Assembly: GCA_937873515.1 (NCBI GenBank) | Contig: CALMYB010000007.1 | Coordinates: forward strand, 283,954 to 347,953 | DNA length: 64,000 nucleotides | Direction: 5' to 3' | Source: an uncultured Acidobacteriota bacterium | Lineage (GTDB): Bacteria; Acidobacteriota; Blastocatellia; Pyrinomonadales; Pyrinomonadaceae | Shown: piece after piece, positions 1 to 8,816 of the stretch | Position numbering within the stretch: position 1 is the first letter of the stretch | Layout of the letters: each line of letters begins with the position of its first letter | Notes under the pieces: generated by a model | Told to the model about the DNA's origin: nothing | The model's database searches: none | Seen by the model: the letters and a program-made list of their open reading frames with translations, nothing else | Program-made: the position numbers and the translations under genes

Positions 1-168
1 CTGTTAGGGAAGGTCTTGCGGGAAGCCCGCGACACGGATGTTTGGGCCTTTACGACACCGCTGGAAGTTCGTGCGAATTGGAACGAATTGACAAAACATC
101 TTGGTCGCCGCCGTAAGTTTTGGGAGTTTCTTTTTGACTTTTGGGAGAAGGAAGGGCTTCTTGGCTAA
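1..168 (+). CDS. 3' end of unidentified protein (partial)
   Basis: An open frame runs in from the left edge of the window and stops at TAA 166-168, giving the last 55 residues of a protein. The tail is rich in aromatic and basic residues (LGRRRKFWEFLFDFWEKEG). I do not recognise the family. The following nucleotidyltransferase gene appears to start inside it (TTG at 161), so the two are probably translationally coupled. By position it could be the antidote or partner of that AbiEii-like protein, but the visible part shows no winged-helix or AbiEi signature. Confidence 0.6.
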   Translation: MLGKVLREARDTDVWAFTTPLEVRANWNELTKHLGRRRKFWEFLFDFWEKEGLLG

Positions 169-811
169 ATCGACTCTTAACAATCTACAGCGCGATTTTT
201 TGCAAGTGTTCTTTCAGCGCGATAATAGTTTTTTTCTCTCAGGCGGTGCTGCACTTGTAGGCTTTTACTTTGGCCATCGCGAGACGCACGACCTTGATCT
301 CTTCACGTTAAAGAATGATGTAGAGAACGGTTTTCGCCTCGTTAGCGAAGTTGCAAAAGGTCTAGGAGCGGAAGTTGAATCGATCCAGACTTCGCCAGAT
401 TTCCGCCGACTGATTGTAAAGCGAGGAGTTGACGCGATCGTCGTCGATCTAATTCGCGAGTATGTATTTCAGATCGATCCTGTCAAACCGATCATTAGTG
501 GAATTCGTGTCGATACTCCGCAAGAGATTCTGGCTAATAAGCTTTGTGCTCTTCTGTCGCGATCCGAGATACGTGATCTCGTTGATGTTCGTGAGCTCGA
601 AAACGCCGGATTTAGCGTTGAAGCGGCACTCGAAGCCGCAGAAAGGAAGGATTCCGGCTTAACACCCGCACAACTCGCTTGGGTCTTAAATCAGATCACG
701 TTCGATGATGAAGTCGATCTCCCGGGCGATATTTCAACCGGGGAATTACGCTCTTACCTTCTGAAGCTGATCGACCGTCTGAAGCGAATTGCCCTGCCCG
801 GAGCGGAATGA
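161..811 (+). CDS. AbiEii/DUF1814-type nucleotidyltransferase, putative toxin
   Basis: This 216-residue protein resembles the AbiEii/AbiGii family, nucleotidyltransferase-fold toxins of type IV toxin-antitoxin pairs. The N-terminal block FFLSGGAALVGFYFGHRETHDLDLF carries the family pattern of a GG(A)xAL strand followed by R-x-T-x-DLD, the acidic metal-binding pair. A later segment reads ILANKLCALLSRSEIRDLVDV, matching the conserved K-L...R...KD(L)xD region. I chose TTG 161 because GAGAAGGAAGGG lies just upstream; a longer frame opens at TTG 101. The start overlaps the preceding gene by 8 bp. No recognisable AbiEi antitoxin follows, so the partner must be upstream or absent. The family call is fairly sure; toxin activity is inferred. 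Confidence 0.75.
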   Translation: MAKSTLNNLQRDFLQVFFQRDNSFFLSGGAALVGFYFGHRETHDLDLFTLKNDVENGFRLVSEVAKGLGAEVESIQTSPDFRRLIVKRGVDAIVVDLIREYVFQIDPVKPIISGIRVDTPQEILANKLCALLSRSEIRDLVDVRELENAGFSVEAALEAAERKDSGLTPAQLAWVLNQITFDDEVDLPGDISTGELRSYLLKLIDRLKRIALPGAE

Positions 812-882
812 AACATTTGTCGGGCCCCGGGCCAAAAATGTGCCTGATCACAGGCCCCGGATCACGCACCTCTTGAAAAAAT

Positions 883-2454
883 ATGAACCGTAAGAACATA
901 AGCAAGTTCGTAGTCGTCCTAGGTTTTGCGATCCTGGCGATCACCTCTACATTGAAGGCGCAGGCGTTGACTTCGGGCGAGATCGATTCGCTGGTAGAGC
1001 GGTCGATCAAGGCGTTCGACGTGCCCGGAATCTCGGTCGGCGTAATTAAGGACGGCAAGATCGTTTATGCGAAGGGCCACGGCGTCCGGTCACTCAATAC
1101 AAAGCAGCCGATGGACGAGGTTACACTTGTGGGGATCGCATCGAACTCAAAAGCGTTCACGGCGGTCGCACTTGGCATTCTCGTTGACGAAGGCAAGATC
1201 AAATGGGACGACCGCGTGCAAGATTATATCCCGGAGTTCAAACTCTACGCGCCGTACGTTTCCGAGAATTTCACGATCAAAGATCTGTTGACGCACCGCA
1301 GCGGGCTCGGACTTGGTGCGGGCGATCTGATGTTCTTTCCGGACGGGAGTGACTTCACGATCAAGGACATTATCCACAATCTTCGCTATCTCAAACAGGT
1401 CTCACAGTTTCGGACGAAGTACGATTACGACAACAATCTGTACATCGTCGCCGGCGAGGTGATCGCACGCGTCTCAGGCAAGTCTTGGCCGGAATTTGTT
1501 GAAGAGCGAATAATGCGTCCGCTTGAGATGACGAGTTCCGCTGGTCTTTTCGAGCGGCTTACAGACAAGAGTAATGCGATCGACGGGCACGCCTCGGTGG
1601 AAGGCAAAGTTCAAGTCATTAAGCGAAGTATGGTGCGCGTGCCGGCGGCTGCGGGCGGTGTTAATTCCAACATCACCGACCTGCTCAAATGGGTCGAGAT
1701 GTTCCTCGAAAACGGAAAGTATGGCGACAGCAAGAGGCTAATCTCTGACAAGGTCCTGAAGGAACTTTGGATGCCGCAGACGATCATTCGGGTCAATTCG
1801 CCCGGCCCTTACAACACGCATTTTGCTGCCTACGGGCTCGGGTTCTTCCTCAGCGATGTTAACGGTTATAAACAGGTAACGCACACCGGCGGCCTTGAAG
1901 GGATGGTCACGCAGATCACGATGATCCCGGAGTTGAAGCTCGGAATCATCGTGCTCACGAATCAGCAGGAAGGCGGCGCCTTCCGTTCGATCACGAACCA
2001 GATCCTTGACGGGTATTTTGGCAAGACGGGAAGAGACTGGGTCACGGATCTATCGGCCGCAAGACAGAAGGCGCTTGCCGAAGCAAAGGCCGTCACCGAC
2101 AAGGTCGCTGCCGAGGTTGCGAAAGCAAAGGCCTCCGGCGGAACCACACTTGACCCGACGGCCGTCGCAGGAAGATATTCTGATGCGTGGTTCGGCGAGA
2201 TCTCGCTGGACCTTAAAGACGGCAAGCTGCGTTTCGCGTCCAAGCGTTCGCCCCGACTGACGGGCGAGATGTATCCATATAAGGCGAATTCGTTCATCGT
2301 CAGATGGGACGACCGCAGTATGGACGCCGATGCTTTCGTCAATTTCCAACTCGATGTCGATGGCCGCCCGCAAGGCTTTACGATGAAGGCAATTTCGCCG
2401 CTGACAGATTTCAGCTATGATTTCCACGATCTGGAATTTCATCGAAGCTTGTGA
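883..2454 (+). CDS. Secreted serine hydrolase (beta-lactamase/PBP4* family) with C-terminal DUF3471-like domain
   Basis: A 523-residue exported serine hydrolase of the class C beta-lactamase/D-aminopeptidase/esterase superfamily (PF00144). A signal peptide covers about residues 1-27. The nucleophile motif S-x-x-K is SNSK at 87-90, the second motif Y-x-N is YDN at 182-184, and the third box, equivalent to KTG, is HTGG at 334-337. Residues from about 420 to the end form a beta-rich tail like DUF3471, common in Acidobacteriota members. The substrate cannot be told; an esterase or peptidase role is as likely as beta-lactam hydrolysis. It stands alone: the neighbours on both sides are unrelated in function. 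Confidence 0.88.
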   Translation: MNRKNISKFVVVLGFAILAITSTLKAQALTSGEIDSLVERSIKAFDVPGISVGVIKDGKIVYAKGHGVRSLNTKQPMDEVTLVGIASNSKAFTAVALGILVDEGKIKWDDRVQDYIPEFKLYAPYVSENFTIKDLLTHRSGLGLGAGDLMFFPDGSDFTIKDIIHNLRYLKQVSQFRTKYDYDNNLYIVAGEVIARVSGKSWPEFVEERIMRPLEMTSSAGLFERLTDKSNAIDGHASVEGKVQVIKRSMVRVPAAAGGVNSNITDLLKWVEMFLENGKYGDSKRLISDKVLKELWMPQTIIRVNSPGPYNTHFAAYGLGFFLSDVNGYKQVTHTGGLEGMVTQITMIPELKLGIIVLTNQQEGGAFRSITNQILDGYFGKTGRDWVTDLSAARQKALAEAKAVTDKVAAEVAKAKASGGTTLDPTAVAGRYSDAWFGEISLDLKDGKLRFASKRSPRLTGEMYPYKANSFIVRWDDRSMDADAFVNFQLDVDGRPQGFTMKAISPLTDFSYDFHDLEFHRSL

Positions 2455-2503
2455 TCGCTCCGGCGAGGTCTGCTTGAGCTCGGTTCCGGGTTAGGAGATA
2501 TAT

Positions 2504-3328
2504 ATGACGGAAGGCCTGATCTATGCCGACAAAGAACTTTCGCGTCGGCTTGAGAGAACTGAAGCACAAGCAAATGCGGATTTTGTCGAAGCTCGAGCCA
2601 GTATGGAACCCGAAAGCGGCGCGGCTTGGCTCGACATCTCGGGCACCTACGCGATGTACGACGGAGTGGAGTCCCCGTTGACGCAGACCTTCGGGCTCGG
2701 GCTTTTTTCGGACAGCTTCGAGGAAGATCTTGAGACGGCCGAACAATTCTTCATTGCCCGCGGAGCGCCTGTTTTTCACGAGGTCAGTCCTATGACGGAC
2801 GCTTCGCTGCTCGGCGTGCTTTCCGGTCGAGGCTATCAGCCGATCGAGTTGACGAGTGTGATGTATCGCGAACTTGCTGGTTACTCGCACACCGCGGACG
2901 CTAAATTCACAATAAGGATCGTTGACGCACAAGAAGCGGACGTCTGGGCTCGCACGGCTGCTGCGGGTTGGGCCACTGAGTTCGATGGGATCGAAGAGTT
3001 TATGCTCAGGATGGGTCGCCTAACTGTGAAAGCTAAGCGTACGAAGCCTTTCCTAGTAGAACTCGACGGCAGTCCGGTTGCCGCCGGGGGATTCGGCATC
3101 TACGATGACATTTGCATTCTCGCCGGTGCATCGACCATTCCTGAAGCTCGCCGTCAAGGCGCTCAGAGTGCTCTGCTTTCGGCTCGCCTCGACTACGGCC
3201 GTGAGAAAGGCTGCTCGCTCGCTATGATGTGCGCTGCGCCGGGCAGCCAGTCGCAAAAAAATGCGCAGAAGAATGGATTCAAGATCGCCTACACTCGGAT
3301 AAAATGGCAGCTTGCAACTGGCACGTAA
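2504..3328 (+). CDS. GNAT family N-acetyltransferase
   Basis: A 274-residue protein whose C-terminal half carries the acetyl-CoA binding signature of GNAT enzymes: a beta strand, then IPEARRQGAQSALLSARL (Q/R-x-x-G-x-A pyrophosphate loop), then a cysteine-rich strand and SQKNAQKNGFKIAYTR, the usual 'N-x-G-F' end. The N-terminal half is less conserved and may be a degenerate second acetyltransferase fold. The ATG is preceded by AGGAGATATAT, a good ribosome binding site. The substrate is unknown; it may be a small amine or an antibiotic-like compound. It is cytoplasmic, with no signal peptide or membrane segment. Confidence 0.85.
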   Translation: MTEGLIYADKELSRRLERTEAQANADFVEARASMEPESGAAWLDISGTYAMYDGVESPLTQTFGLGLFSDSFEEDLETAEQFFIARGAPVFHEVSPMTDASLLGVLSGRGYQPIELTSVMYRELAGYSHTADAKFTIRIVDAQEADVWARTAAAGWATEFDGIEEFMLRMGRLTVKAKRTKPFLVELDGSPVAAGGFGIYDDICILAGASTIPEARRQGAQSALLSARLDYGREKGCSLAMMCAAPGSQSQKNAQKNGFKIAYTRIKWQLATGT

Positions 3329-3370
3329 ATCCAGATGCGGGAGTGTTCTTGGAAGTTCCAGCATTGACCG

Positions 3371-4852
3371 ATGATCGAGACTATCCAACACATCGACGGA
3401 CGTGTTGAGCTGAACGAGGATGCGGAAGAGAGTATTCGCTCCTCACCGCTTTATAACGACGACCTTGCGCCGGTTCCGGTCGCAAAGCGCAACTGGACGA
3501 CGTATAACTACGCGGCGTTGTGGATCTCGATGGCTCACTGCATTCCGACGTATATGATGGCGTCGGGGCTGATCTCGGCAGGGATGAATTGGTGGCAGGC
3601 GTTGATCACCATCTTGCTTGGCAACACGATCGTCCTTGCTCCCATACTTCTCAACTCACATCCGGGGACGAAATACGGAATTCCTTTTCCGGTCTTCGCT
3701 CGTGCCGCGTACGGAACAGCAGGCTCGAATCTTCCGGCTCTAATGCGTGCGTTGGTTGCATGCGGATGGTTCGGCATACAGGCATGGATCGGCGGCGAGG
3801 CGTTGAATACGTTTTTCAAAGCGTTCATTCCGGGCTGGGAAAACCTTCTTGGCGGGCCCATCGGCGGGCATACAGTAACGACGTGGCTCTCGTTCCTGAT
3901 CTTTTGGGCGATGAACATCGCGATCATCTACAAAGGCATGGATCTGCTGAGAATCGTCGAGAACTGGGCGGCGCCGTATGTGCTTGTGATGACAGCAGCC
4001 TTGCTCGGCTGGATATTGTATCAGGCAGGCGGCATCGGTTTCCTGCTTCACGAACCGGGAAAGTTCCACACGTTTGCTGAATTTTGGCCGATCTTTATCC
4101 CATCGCTTACCGCAATGATCGGTTTTTGGGCGACGCTTTCGCTCAATATGCCGGATTTCACACGCTTTGGCCGCAGCCAGCGTGAACAGGCGGTCGGACA
4201 GGTCGTTGCGTTGCCGTCAACGATGACCGTCTTCGCCGCGATGGGCATTTTGATCACGTCGGCGGCTGTCGTCGTTTTCCCGCATATGAACCCGGCGGAT
4301 GCTTGGGACCCGGTCAAACTCGTCGGCCAATTCTCGCAGCCGGTCATCGTCGCGATATCGATGTTTACAGTGGTCGTCGCAACACTATCGGTGAACATCG
4401 CCGCGAATGTCGTCTCACCTGCTAATGATTTCGCCAATGCGTTCCCAAAACTCATTTCCTTTCGGACCGGCGGCCTTATAACCGGCATTGTCGGCATCTT
4501 GATGCAGCCGTGGAAACTGCTCGCCGACCCGAGCGGATATATATTCGGATGGCTTGTCGGCTATTCTGGCGGCCTTGGTTCGATCGCCGGTGTTCTCATA
4601 GCGGATTATTGGATACTGCGGAAGAAAGATCTTCGGCTTGCCGACCTTTACCGAAAGGATGGCTCGTACGCCGGATGGAATTGGCGTGCGGTCGCCGCCA
4701 CGCTCCTAGGTTGCTTTTTTGCGTGGATAGGGTTGATAATTCCAAGTCTCAGAATACTTTATGATTATGCGTGGTTCGTCGGATTTGGCATCGCCTTTCT
4801 AGCGCATTGGGCATTTGGTCGTCGAAATTCTCGGGAGGAAGAGGTGCAATGA
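3371..4852 (+). CDS. NCS1 family nucleobase:cation symporter, probable uracil/pyrimidine permease
   Basis: A 493-residue integral membrane protein with about 12 hydrophobic segments. It matches the NCS1 family (uracil, allantoin, hydantoin, cytosine permeases): RNWTTYNYAALWISMAHCIP opens the first helix, HPGTKYGIPFPVFARAAYGT is the family hallmark loop, and LSLNMPDFTRFGRSQREQ is the second. It is the first gene of the pyrimidine island, and its stop overlaps the start of the cytochrome gene (ATGA, 4849-4852), implying coupled translation. Given PreT, PreA and a beta-ureidopropionase downstream, uracil or thymine is the likely substrate, though hydantoin or allantoin cannot be excluded by reading alone. 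Confidence 0.9.
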   Translation: MIETIQHIDGRVELNEDAEESIRSSPLYNDDLAPVPVAKRNWTTYNYAALWISMAHCIPTYMMASGLISAGMNWWQALITILLGNTIVLAPILLNSHPGTKYGIPFPVFARAAYGTAGSNLPALMRALVACGWFGIQAWIGGEALNTFFKAFIPGWENLLGGPIGGHTVTTWLSFLIFWAMNIAIIYKGMDLLRIVENWAAPYVLVMTAALLGWILYQAGGIGFLLHEPGKFHTFAEFWPIFIPSLTAMIGFWATLSLNMPDFTRFGRSQREQAVGQVVALPSTMTVFAAMGILITSAAVVVFPHMNPADAWDPVKLVGQFSQPVIVAISMFTVVVATLSVNIAANVVSPANDFANAFPKLISFRTGGLITGIVGILMQPWKLLADPSGYIFGWLVGYSGGLGSIAGVLIADYWILRKKDLRLADLYRKDGSYAGWNWRAVAATLLGCFFAWIGLIIPSLRILYDYAWFVGFGIAFLAHWAFGRRNSREEEVQ

Positions 4853-5931
4853 AAAGGAAGATACAGTTCGCGGTAATGGCCCTGGCGGTATGTGTTGCGG
4901 TATTCGGGATGAGTACGTACCGCAATCACGCGCAGACAAAGGGCGAGCAGGTCGTGCTCGCAAAAGATAGATTCAAGAATCTGAAAGTACTCGGCGATAT
5001 GCCCGCCGACCAGCTTGGCAAGGTGATGAACATCTTTGCGGCGTCGCTCAATGTGAACTGCAGCTTTTGTCATTACACCGACGATTTTTCAAAGGACGGC
5101 AAAGAGGAGAAAGATACCGCCCGCAAGATGATCTCGATGGTCTTCTCGATCAACAAGGAACATTTTGGCGGCGAGACCGAAGTTTCCTGCAACACTTGCC
5201 ACAACGGGCGTATGCATCCGCAGAGCCGGCCGAGCCTTGTGCCTACAGAACATGTCGGCAGCCACGGACCGCGTCCTGAACCGCCGAAAACGAAACCTGA
5301 AGCATCTGACGTGATCGCCAAATTCGTTGCTGCCGCCGGAGGAGCGAAGGAGATCGATAGCGCGGTCATTACCGCAACCCGCGTCGAGCCGGACGGCAAG
5401 ACGACGGAACCCGAGACGATCAGTTTCAAGGACGGGAAATACAGTTTAAAGACGGTTTACGGAAAGGAATGGGTGTCCGACCTTTGGGACGGCACGGCCG
5501 CCGCAAAATTCGGCCCTGGCGGCAGCCACAGACTGCACACGGATGAGGCTGAACAGATCAAACGCGAAGCGCAGCTTCTATTCCCGGCGGCGATCGGTTC
5601 CGCATATTCAAAGTTCGATTACCGCTTTACGAACGAGATCGATGGCCGCAAGGTCCTTATTCTTACCGGCACGACCGCCGAAGGCCTACGTGAGAGTCTT
5701 AGCTTTGACGAACAGACCGGTTTGCTCGTCCGGCGCGTCGCGGTTACGCCGACGGTTCTCGGCGGCTTTGTCTATCAGGTCGATTACAGCGACTACAAGG
5801 ACTTCGGTGGAGTTAAGATCCCGACCGTCGTGAAATATGCGATGCCGAATATGTCTTGGACGCGTAAGATCGTCTCTGTTAGAACAAACGTACCGATCGC
5901 GGATGACGTATTCGCGATGCCGAGATCCTAA
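4849..5931 (+). CDS. Exported diheme c-type cytochrome (photosynthetic reaction-centre cytochrome-like)
   Basis: A 360-residue exported protein; the ATG at 4849 has GGGAGGAAGAGG upstream and lies within the permease stop (ATGA). A signal peptide covers about residues 1-29. Two haem c attachment sites are present: CSFCH at 71-75 and CNTCH at 114-118. The segment DMPADQLGKVMNIFAASLNV before the first haem is typical of the reaction-centre cytochrome c-like proteins common in Acidobacteriota. Residues about 180-360 form a beta-rich domain resembling outer-membrane lipoprotein-sorting folds. Tight coupling to a nucleobase permease is unusual; a role as periplasmic electron carrier is inferred, and its link to pyrimidine reduction is not shown. 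Confidence 0.82.
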   Translation: MKRKIQFAVMALAVCVAVFGMSTYRNHAQTKGEQVVLAKDRFKNLKVLGDMPADQLGKVMNIFAASLNVNCSFCHYTDDFSKDGKEEKDTARKMISMVFSINKEHFGGETEVSCNTCHNGRMHPQSRPSLVPTEHVGSHGPRPEPPKTKPEASDVIAKFVAAAGGAKEIDSAVITATRVEPDGKTTEPETISFKDGKYSLKTVYGKEWVSDLWDGTAAAKFGPGGSHRLHTDEAEQIKREAQLLFPAAIGSAYSKFDYRFTNEIDGRKVLILTGTTAEGLRESLSFDEQTGLLVRRVAVTPTVLGGFVYQVDYSDYKDFGGVKIPTVVKYAMPNMSWTRKIVSVRTNVPIADDVFAMPRS

Positions 5932-5945
5932 AGGGAGATTTGACC

Positions 5946-6815
5946 ATGGCACGAATCATTAAGGCCGGATTGATCCAGGCCCACAATGTCGGCGGTTCAG
6001 ATGCGCCGATCGAAGAGATAAAAAAGGCGAACATCGAACATCAGCTGAAGATGGTCGAAGACGCCGCACGTCAAGGCGTGCAGATACTCTGTTTTCAGGA
6101 GATCTTCACCACGCCGTATTTCTGCGCAGAGCAGCAGACGCGTTGGTACGAGGCGGTCGAAAAGGTTCCGGACGGCCCGACCGTCAAGTTGATGCAGGAC
6201 GTCGCCAAACAGCACGGAATGGTGCTCATCGTGCCGATCTACGAGGAAGAGCAGACTGGCATCTACTACAACACCGCGGCGGTGATCGACGCCGACGGCA
6301 AGTATCTCGGCAAGTACCGAAAAACGCACATTCCGCACGTGGCTCCCGGCTTTTGGGAAAAATTCTATTTCCGTCCCGGCAATCTCGGCTATCCGTGCTT
6401 CGACACGGCGGTCGCGCGCATCGGCGTTTATATTTGCTACGACCGGCATTTTCCGGAAGGGGCGAGATGCCTAGGGTTGAACGGTGCCGAGATAATTTTC
6501 AATCCATCGGCAACGGTCGCGGGATTGAGCGAGTATCTTTGGAAGCTCGAACAACCTGCACACGCGGTCGCGAACGGATATTTCGTCGGTGCGATCAATC
6601 GTGTCGGCACCGAGGCTCCGTGGAACATCGGCGAGTTCTACGGCCAAAGCTACTTCTGCGATCCGCGTGGCCAGATCATTGCCGAAGGCAGCCGAGACAA
6701 GGACGAACTCGTCGTCGCTGACCTCGACATGGACAAGATCCGAGAGGTCCGCAACACGTGGCAATTTTTCCGCGACCGCCGGCCCGACCTTTACGGCCCG
6801 ATCGTGGCGGATTGA
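5946..6815 (+). CDS. Nitrilase-family amidohydrolase, probable beta-ureidopropionase
   Basis: A 289-residue carbon-nitrogen hydrolase. The catalytic triad is visible: Glu52 (CFQEIF), Lys126 (YRKTHIP) and Cys164 (VYICYDRHFPEG). The C-terminal FFRDRRPDLYGPI block and overall length fit bacterial N-carbamoyl-beta-alanine amidohydrolases, which convert N-carbamoyl-beta-alanine to beta-alanine, CO2 and ammonia, the last step of reductive pyrimidine breakdown. N-carbamoylputrescine amidase is the main alternative, but the neighbouring preT and preA favour the pyrimidine role. The start at ATG 5946 follows AAAGGGAG with good spacing, 14 bp after the cytochrome stop. Cytoplasmic. Confidence 0.88.
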   Translation: MARIIKAGLIQAHNVGGSDAPIEEIKKANIEHQLKMVEDAARQGVQILCFQEIFTTPYFCAEQQTRWYEAVEKVPDGPTVKLMQDVAKQHGMVLIVPIYEEEQTGIYYNTAAVIDADGKYLGKYRKTHIPHVAPGFWEKFYFRPGNLGYPCFDTAVARIGVYICYDRHFPEGARCLGLNGAEIIFNPSATVAGLSEYLWKLEQPAHAVANGYFVGAINRVGTEAPWNIGEFYGQSYFCDPRGQIIAEGSRDKDELVVADLDMDKIREVRNTWQFFRDRRPDLYGPIVAD

Positions 6816-6828
6816 GAAGATTTTGGCC

Positions 6829-6882
6829 GCGGATCCGCAAATTGACGTGGTCTATCTGCGATAATCCGCGTTGATCTGCGGC
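6829..6882 (+). repeat. Solo CCGCGGAT/ATCTGCGG inverted element
   Basis: The gap between the nitrilase and ridA genes holds GGCCGCGGATCCGC at the left and AATCCGCG plus GATCTGCGGC at the right, an imperfect inverted pair. It belongs to the same family as the longer elements around 9.4-10.2 kb. It contains no reading frame and sits directly before the ridA start. Confidence 0.5.
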
Positions 6883-6892
6883 AAAGAAGAGC

Positions 6893-7279
6893 GTGAAACA
6901 CCGAGAAAGATATTCTTCCGGGGCAAAATGGGAATTGATCGTTGGCTATTCGCGAGCGGTTCGTGTTGGCGATCGAGTGTATGTTACCGGCACGACGGCT
7001 ACGGACGAGACGGGCGAGATCGTTGCTGTCGGTGACGCTTACGGCCAGACCGTGCAGTGCATCAAGAATATCGAACGCGCGTTGAAGGCCTTTGACTTCT
7101 CGCTTGATAACATCGTGCGGACGCGGATGTTCGTAACCGATATTTCGCGTTGGGAGGAATACGGCCGAGCACACGGCGAGTTCTTCCGCGACATTATGCC
7201 CGCGACCACGATGGTCGAGGTCTCGAAACTCATCGATCCCAAGATGCTCATCGAGATCGAGGCCGATGCTGAAGCGTGA
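6893..7279 (+). CDS. RidA family (YjgF/UK114) deaminase-like protein
   Basis: A 128-residue protein of the RidA superfamily. VYVTGTTATDETGEIV, the central NIVRTRMFVTDIS and the terminal LIEIEADA match the conserved strands and helix of the trimeric fold. Classical RidA hydrolyses reactive enamines and imines; the RutC branch acts in pyrimidine degradation by the Rut route. Here it sits between the nitrilase and PreT, suggesting clean-up of a reactive intermediate. The GTG at 6893 is the apparent start; its ribosome binding site (AAAGAAGAGC) is modest and lies in repeat DNA. The family call is firm, the substrate unknown. Confidence 0.85.
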   Translation: MKHRERYSSGAKWELIVGYSRAVRVGDRVYVTGTTATDETGEIVAVGDAYGQTVQCIKNIERALKAFDFSLDNIVRTRMFVTDISRWEEYGRAHGEFFRDIMPATTMVEVSKLIDPKMLIEIEADAEA

Positions 7280-7286
7280 GGAGTAT

Positions 7287-7419
7287 TTCACCACAGAGGG
7301 CTCAGAGAACACTGAGATTTAATAGTTCAGATTATCTATGCCCCGCTTACTGTAATTTTTATCTAAGCTGACGAGACTTTTTTATTCTCTGTGCTCTCTG
7401 TGTTCTCTGTGGTAAAACG
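7287..7419. repeat. CACAGAG-family inverted repeat before preT
   Basis: The left arm (7287-7320) begins TTCACCACAGAGGGCTCAGA and the right arm (7382-7419), read in reverse complement, begins ACCACAGAGAACACAGAGAG. The two arms are imperfect inverted copies built from CACAGAG-like units around an AT-rich centre. A related copy stands near 38808. It fills the gap between ridA and preT and leaves preT without an obvious ribosome binding site. Confidence 0.65.
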
Positions 7420-7424
7420 TCTTT

Positions 7425-8816
7425 ATGTCACTCCTTTCAATTGAACAGATAGAAGCAAACTTCGCCGACATTCACCCGGCGATGACCGATGCCGAAGCTG
7501 CGATCGAGGCGAATCGCTGCCTGTTTTGCTACGACGCACCGTGCATGCACGCGTGCCCGACGCATATCGACATTCCGGGCTTCATAAAGAAGATCGCGAG
7601 CGGAAACCTCAAAGGTTCTGCCCGCGTGATCTTCGACGCGAACCCGATCGGCGGAACTTGCGCTCGCGTGTGTCCTGTCGAGGTGCTCTGCGAAGGTGCG
7701 TGCGTCGAGAACACGCTTCTCCAGAAACCGATCGAGATCGGCCGCCTTCAGCGCCACGCGACGGATTTTGCGTTCGAGAATGGCTTGTCGCTGTTCGAGG
7801 CCGGCGAGCCGAACGGAAGGTCGGTCGGCATCATCGGCTCCGGCCCTGCCGCTATCTCGTGTGCGACATACTTGGCGAGGCTTGGCTATTCGGTCACCGT
7901 TTATGAGAAGCGTCCGCTTGCCGGCGGTCTCGACACATACGGGATGGCGGAATACAAGATGTCGCAGACCGTCTCGTTCGCCGAGGTCTCGCAGGCCGAA
8001 AAACTCGGCGTTGAGTTTGTGCTCAACACTGAGATCGTGTCAGAACCGGGAGCGACGGCTCTTGGCACTGGGGGATCTATTACCCCAGAACCGACTGGGT
8101 CAAGGTCCTTCGCCGATCTTCAAGAACAGCACGACGCGGTATTCATCGGCGTAGGGCTCGGAGCAACCAACAAGCTCAACATCGCCGGTGAGGACCTCGA
8201 AGGCGTGCACGACGCACTTCATTTCATAGAAGGGGTCAAGACCCGCGACTGGATATCAGTGCCGGTCGGAAAGACCGTCGTCGTTATCGGGGCCGGCAAC
8301 ACCGCGTTCGATGCCGCGACGCAGGCAAAGAGGCTCGGAGCGGAAAGGGTCGTGATGGTCTATCGCCGTTCTGAAAGCGAAATGCCCGCTTATGATTACG
8401 AGTACGAACTCGCAAAACACGACGGCATCGAATTCGTCTGGAACGCAAAACCCGCCGAGATCGTCGGCGACGCTTCGGGGAAGAGTGTCACGTCACTCCG
8501 CTGTGAGCGGACGGACGGTTCTTCGGCTGCCATCGACATTGTGTGCGATATGGTCATCAAGGCGACCGGCCAGCAAAAGCAGTTCTCGTTCTTTACTGAC
8601 GTCGCCCGCGTCGATGTTGACGAAAAAGGCCGCGTTGTCGTCAATGCCCAAATGCAAACCTCAAATCCGCTCGTCTTCGCCGGCGGCGATTGCGTCAACG
8701 GCGGCGGCGAAGCCGTCGAAGCCGCCCAAATGGGCAAACTCGCCGCTCATGGAATTCATCTCGCTTTAACAGGTGAAGAAGTTCGCTTTGCAGGCGATCG
8801 ACAAGCAAAAATATGA
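7425..8816 (+). CDS. preT: NAD(P)-dependent dihydropyrimidine dehydrogenase subunit PreT
   Basis: A 463-residue flavoprotein resembling the small subunit of glutamate synthase and the N-terminal part of mammalian DPD. Eight cysteines for two 4Fe-4S clusters are visible at 32, 35, 40, 44 and 79, 83, 89, 93. An FAD-binding GxGxxG-type loop lies at about 135-142 (GIIGSGPA) and an NAD(P) loop VVVIGAGNTAFDA at about 285. With PreA it reduces uracil and thymine with NAD(P)H. Residues about 206-227 (GATALGTGGSITPEPTGS) look like an insertion absent from the usual alignment. The 3' end overlaps a truncated brnT, and preA lies 1.4 kb away instead of adjacent. Confidence 0.9.
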   Translation: MSLLSIEQIEANFADIHPAMTDAEAAIEANRCLFCYDAPCMHACPTHIDIPGFIKKIASGNLKGSARVIFDANPIGGTCARVCPVEVLCEGACVENTLLQKPIEIGRLQRHATDFAFENGLSLFEAGEPNGRSVGIIGSGPAAISCATYLARLGYSVTVYEKRPLAGGLDTYGMAEYKMSQTVSFAEVSQAEKLGVEFVLNTEIVSEPGATALGTGGSITPEPTGSRSFADLQEQHDAVFIGVGLGATNKLNIAGEDLEGVHDALHFIEGVKTRDWISVPVGKTVVVIGAGNTAFDAATQAKRLGAERVVMVYRRSESEMPAYDYEYELAKHDGIEFVWNAKPAEIVGDASGKSVTSLRCERTDGSSAAIDIVCDMVIKATGQQKQFSFFTDVARVDVDEKGRVVVNAQMQTSNPLVFAGGDCVNGGGEAVEAAQMGKLAAHGIHLALTGEEVRFAGDRQAKI

